Source: an uncultured Lachnospiraceae bacterium
GTDB taxonomy: Bacteria; Bacillota; Clostridia; Lachnospirales; Lachnospiraceae
Direction of reading: 5' to 3'
Assembly (NCBI GenBank): GCA_902803625.1
Contig: CADCQV010000185.1
Location: 1-5,411, forward strand
DNA: 5,411 nucleotides
Shown one piece after another: positions 5,065-5,411 of the stretch. A model generated the notes under the pieces. The model ran no database searches. It was not told the DNA's origin and worked only from the letters and a program-made list of their open reading frames with translations. Position 1 is the first letter of the stretch. Every line of letters starts with the position of its first letter. Made by a program: the position numbers and the translations under genes.

Positions 5065-5125
5065 ATGACCACCTCCCTTCTGTGCTCCGGGACTCTCCCC
5101 GAATTATTCAGGATGATTTTGGACG

Positions 5126-5161
5126 AAAAAAAGCCACCTTCTAATTTCTTAGAAAGTGGCT
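5126..5161 (-). terminator. Intrinsic terminator (minus strand)
   Basis: AGCCACCTTCTAA (5132-5144) and TTAGAAAGTGGCT (5149-5161) form a 13-bp stem with one mismatch and a TTTC loop. On the minus strand the stem is followed by seven Ts (5132-5126). The plus-strand flank (GACTAAATAC) has no U-run, so it acts leftward only. It stops transcription arriving from beyond the right edge about 60 bp before the first operon gene, implying a separate promoter for the operon or regulated readthrough. Confidence 0.88.
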
Positions 5162-5411
5162 GACTAAATACATGCCTGTTTTTGTTTTTTCACAGAAATC
5201 TTTTCCGATTTTTGCCGATAGAATCGGATTAGTTTGTGGTCATTTTGTGGTCAAATCTGTTTTCGAGTCCGCAAGCCCTTGTATTTACTGGGTTTTCTGG
5301 CTGGTACTTTTGAGGGTTGGAAAAACCACGACAAGAGTGGCTTCATCATGCATAACCTTGCATTATTCCGCATTTCTTGGATCTATAGATGCTGTTTTCA
5401 TGTACTATCTT
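5162..5411. other. Intergenic region without a convincing gene; possible element-end or attachment region
   Basis: I see no recognisable protein on either strand here. It contains a small hairpin (CCGAT at 5215-5219 and ATCGG at 5223-5227), the tandem 10-bp repeats at 5233-5253, then a stretch around 5264-5297 (CGAGTCCGCAAGCCCTTG and after) of the kind seen near integrase attachment sites. On the minus strand AAGCCAC...GTGGTTT with trailing Ts at about 5319-5343 is a weak terminator-like hairpin. Any upstream gene on the minus strand must end at or beyond the right edge. Confidence 0.4.
5233..5253. repeat. Tandem 10-bp direct repeats at 11-bp pitch
   Basis: TTTGTGGTCA occurs at 5233-5242 and 5244-5253 (minus-strand reading TGACCACAAA). 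The repeats are perfect and about one helical turn apart, like the arm-type sites of tyrosine integrases. Two copies are few, so the role is uncertain. Confidence 0.5.

Noticed and set aside
5065..5125. Promoter for the operon just downstream of the terminator
   Set aside because: A promoter is expected here, but no convincing -35 and -10 pair can be seen; GAATAAT-like sequence alone is too weak to call.
5172..5411. Plus-strand frame open from an ATG to the right edge (80 codons)
   Set aside because: No ribosome site, composition unlike a real protein, a second plus-strand frame is open over much of the same stretch, and it runs through the repeat region. It cannot be excluded without the sequence to the right.

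Overview
The window looks like Firmicutes DNA, most likely from Lachnospiraceae or a related gut clostridium. The reasons are moderate GC, strong AGGAGG-type ribosome binding sites, and a RepA_N/ParA/ParB cassette preceded by a run of small excisionase-like (DUF6462-type) genes. That arrangement is typical of plasmid-like integrative elements in this family. All supported genes are on the minus strand, so transcription runs from right to left.

Right end (5065-5411): no convincing gene. It holds a good minus-strand intrinsic terminator (5126-5161) that insulates the operon from whatever lies beyond the window. It also holds a 10-bp direct repeat at 11-bp pitch (5233-5253), followed by sequence that could be an attachment-site region.

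Operon (5064 down to about 883): four consecutive small proteins carry five copies, whole or half, of one roughly 50-residue DNA-binding-like module (5064-4765, 4768-4379, 4527-4288, 4205-3831). After them come a ParA ATPase (3843-3058), a ParB protein (3071-2160) and a RepA_N replication initiator with a DUF6017-like C-terminus (2116-1166). Immediately downstream is a CD1845-like small membrane protein, now split into two frames (1157-984 and 984-883). Most junctions overlap by 1 to 14 nt or are very short, so translational coupling is likely. ParA and ParB would partition the element and RepA would start its replication. The small HTH-like proteins may control excision or expression.

The cis-acting DNA is the most interesting part. 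Four iteron-like 22-bp repeats lie inside repA, in the linker between its two domains, and a related palindromic copy lies just upstream of the repA start. A perfect 27-bp palindrome lies inside parB. Together they suggest an origin, an operator and a possible centromere embedded in or beside coding DNA.

Left part (1-882): about 240-320 bp of apparently decayed coding sequence and an imperfect stem-loop (508-544) end the element-like block. Next comes the start of a LytTR-type response regulator gene that runs off the left edge. Its promoter carries two perfect 14-bp direct repeats spaced 21 bp apart, the geometry of an AgrA/ComE-type site, which suggests autoregulation. The decayed genes downstream of repA suggest a remnant or degenerating end of the mobile element.
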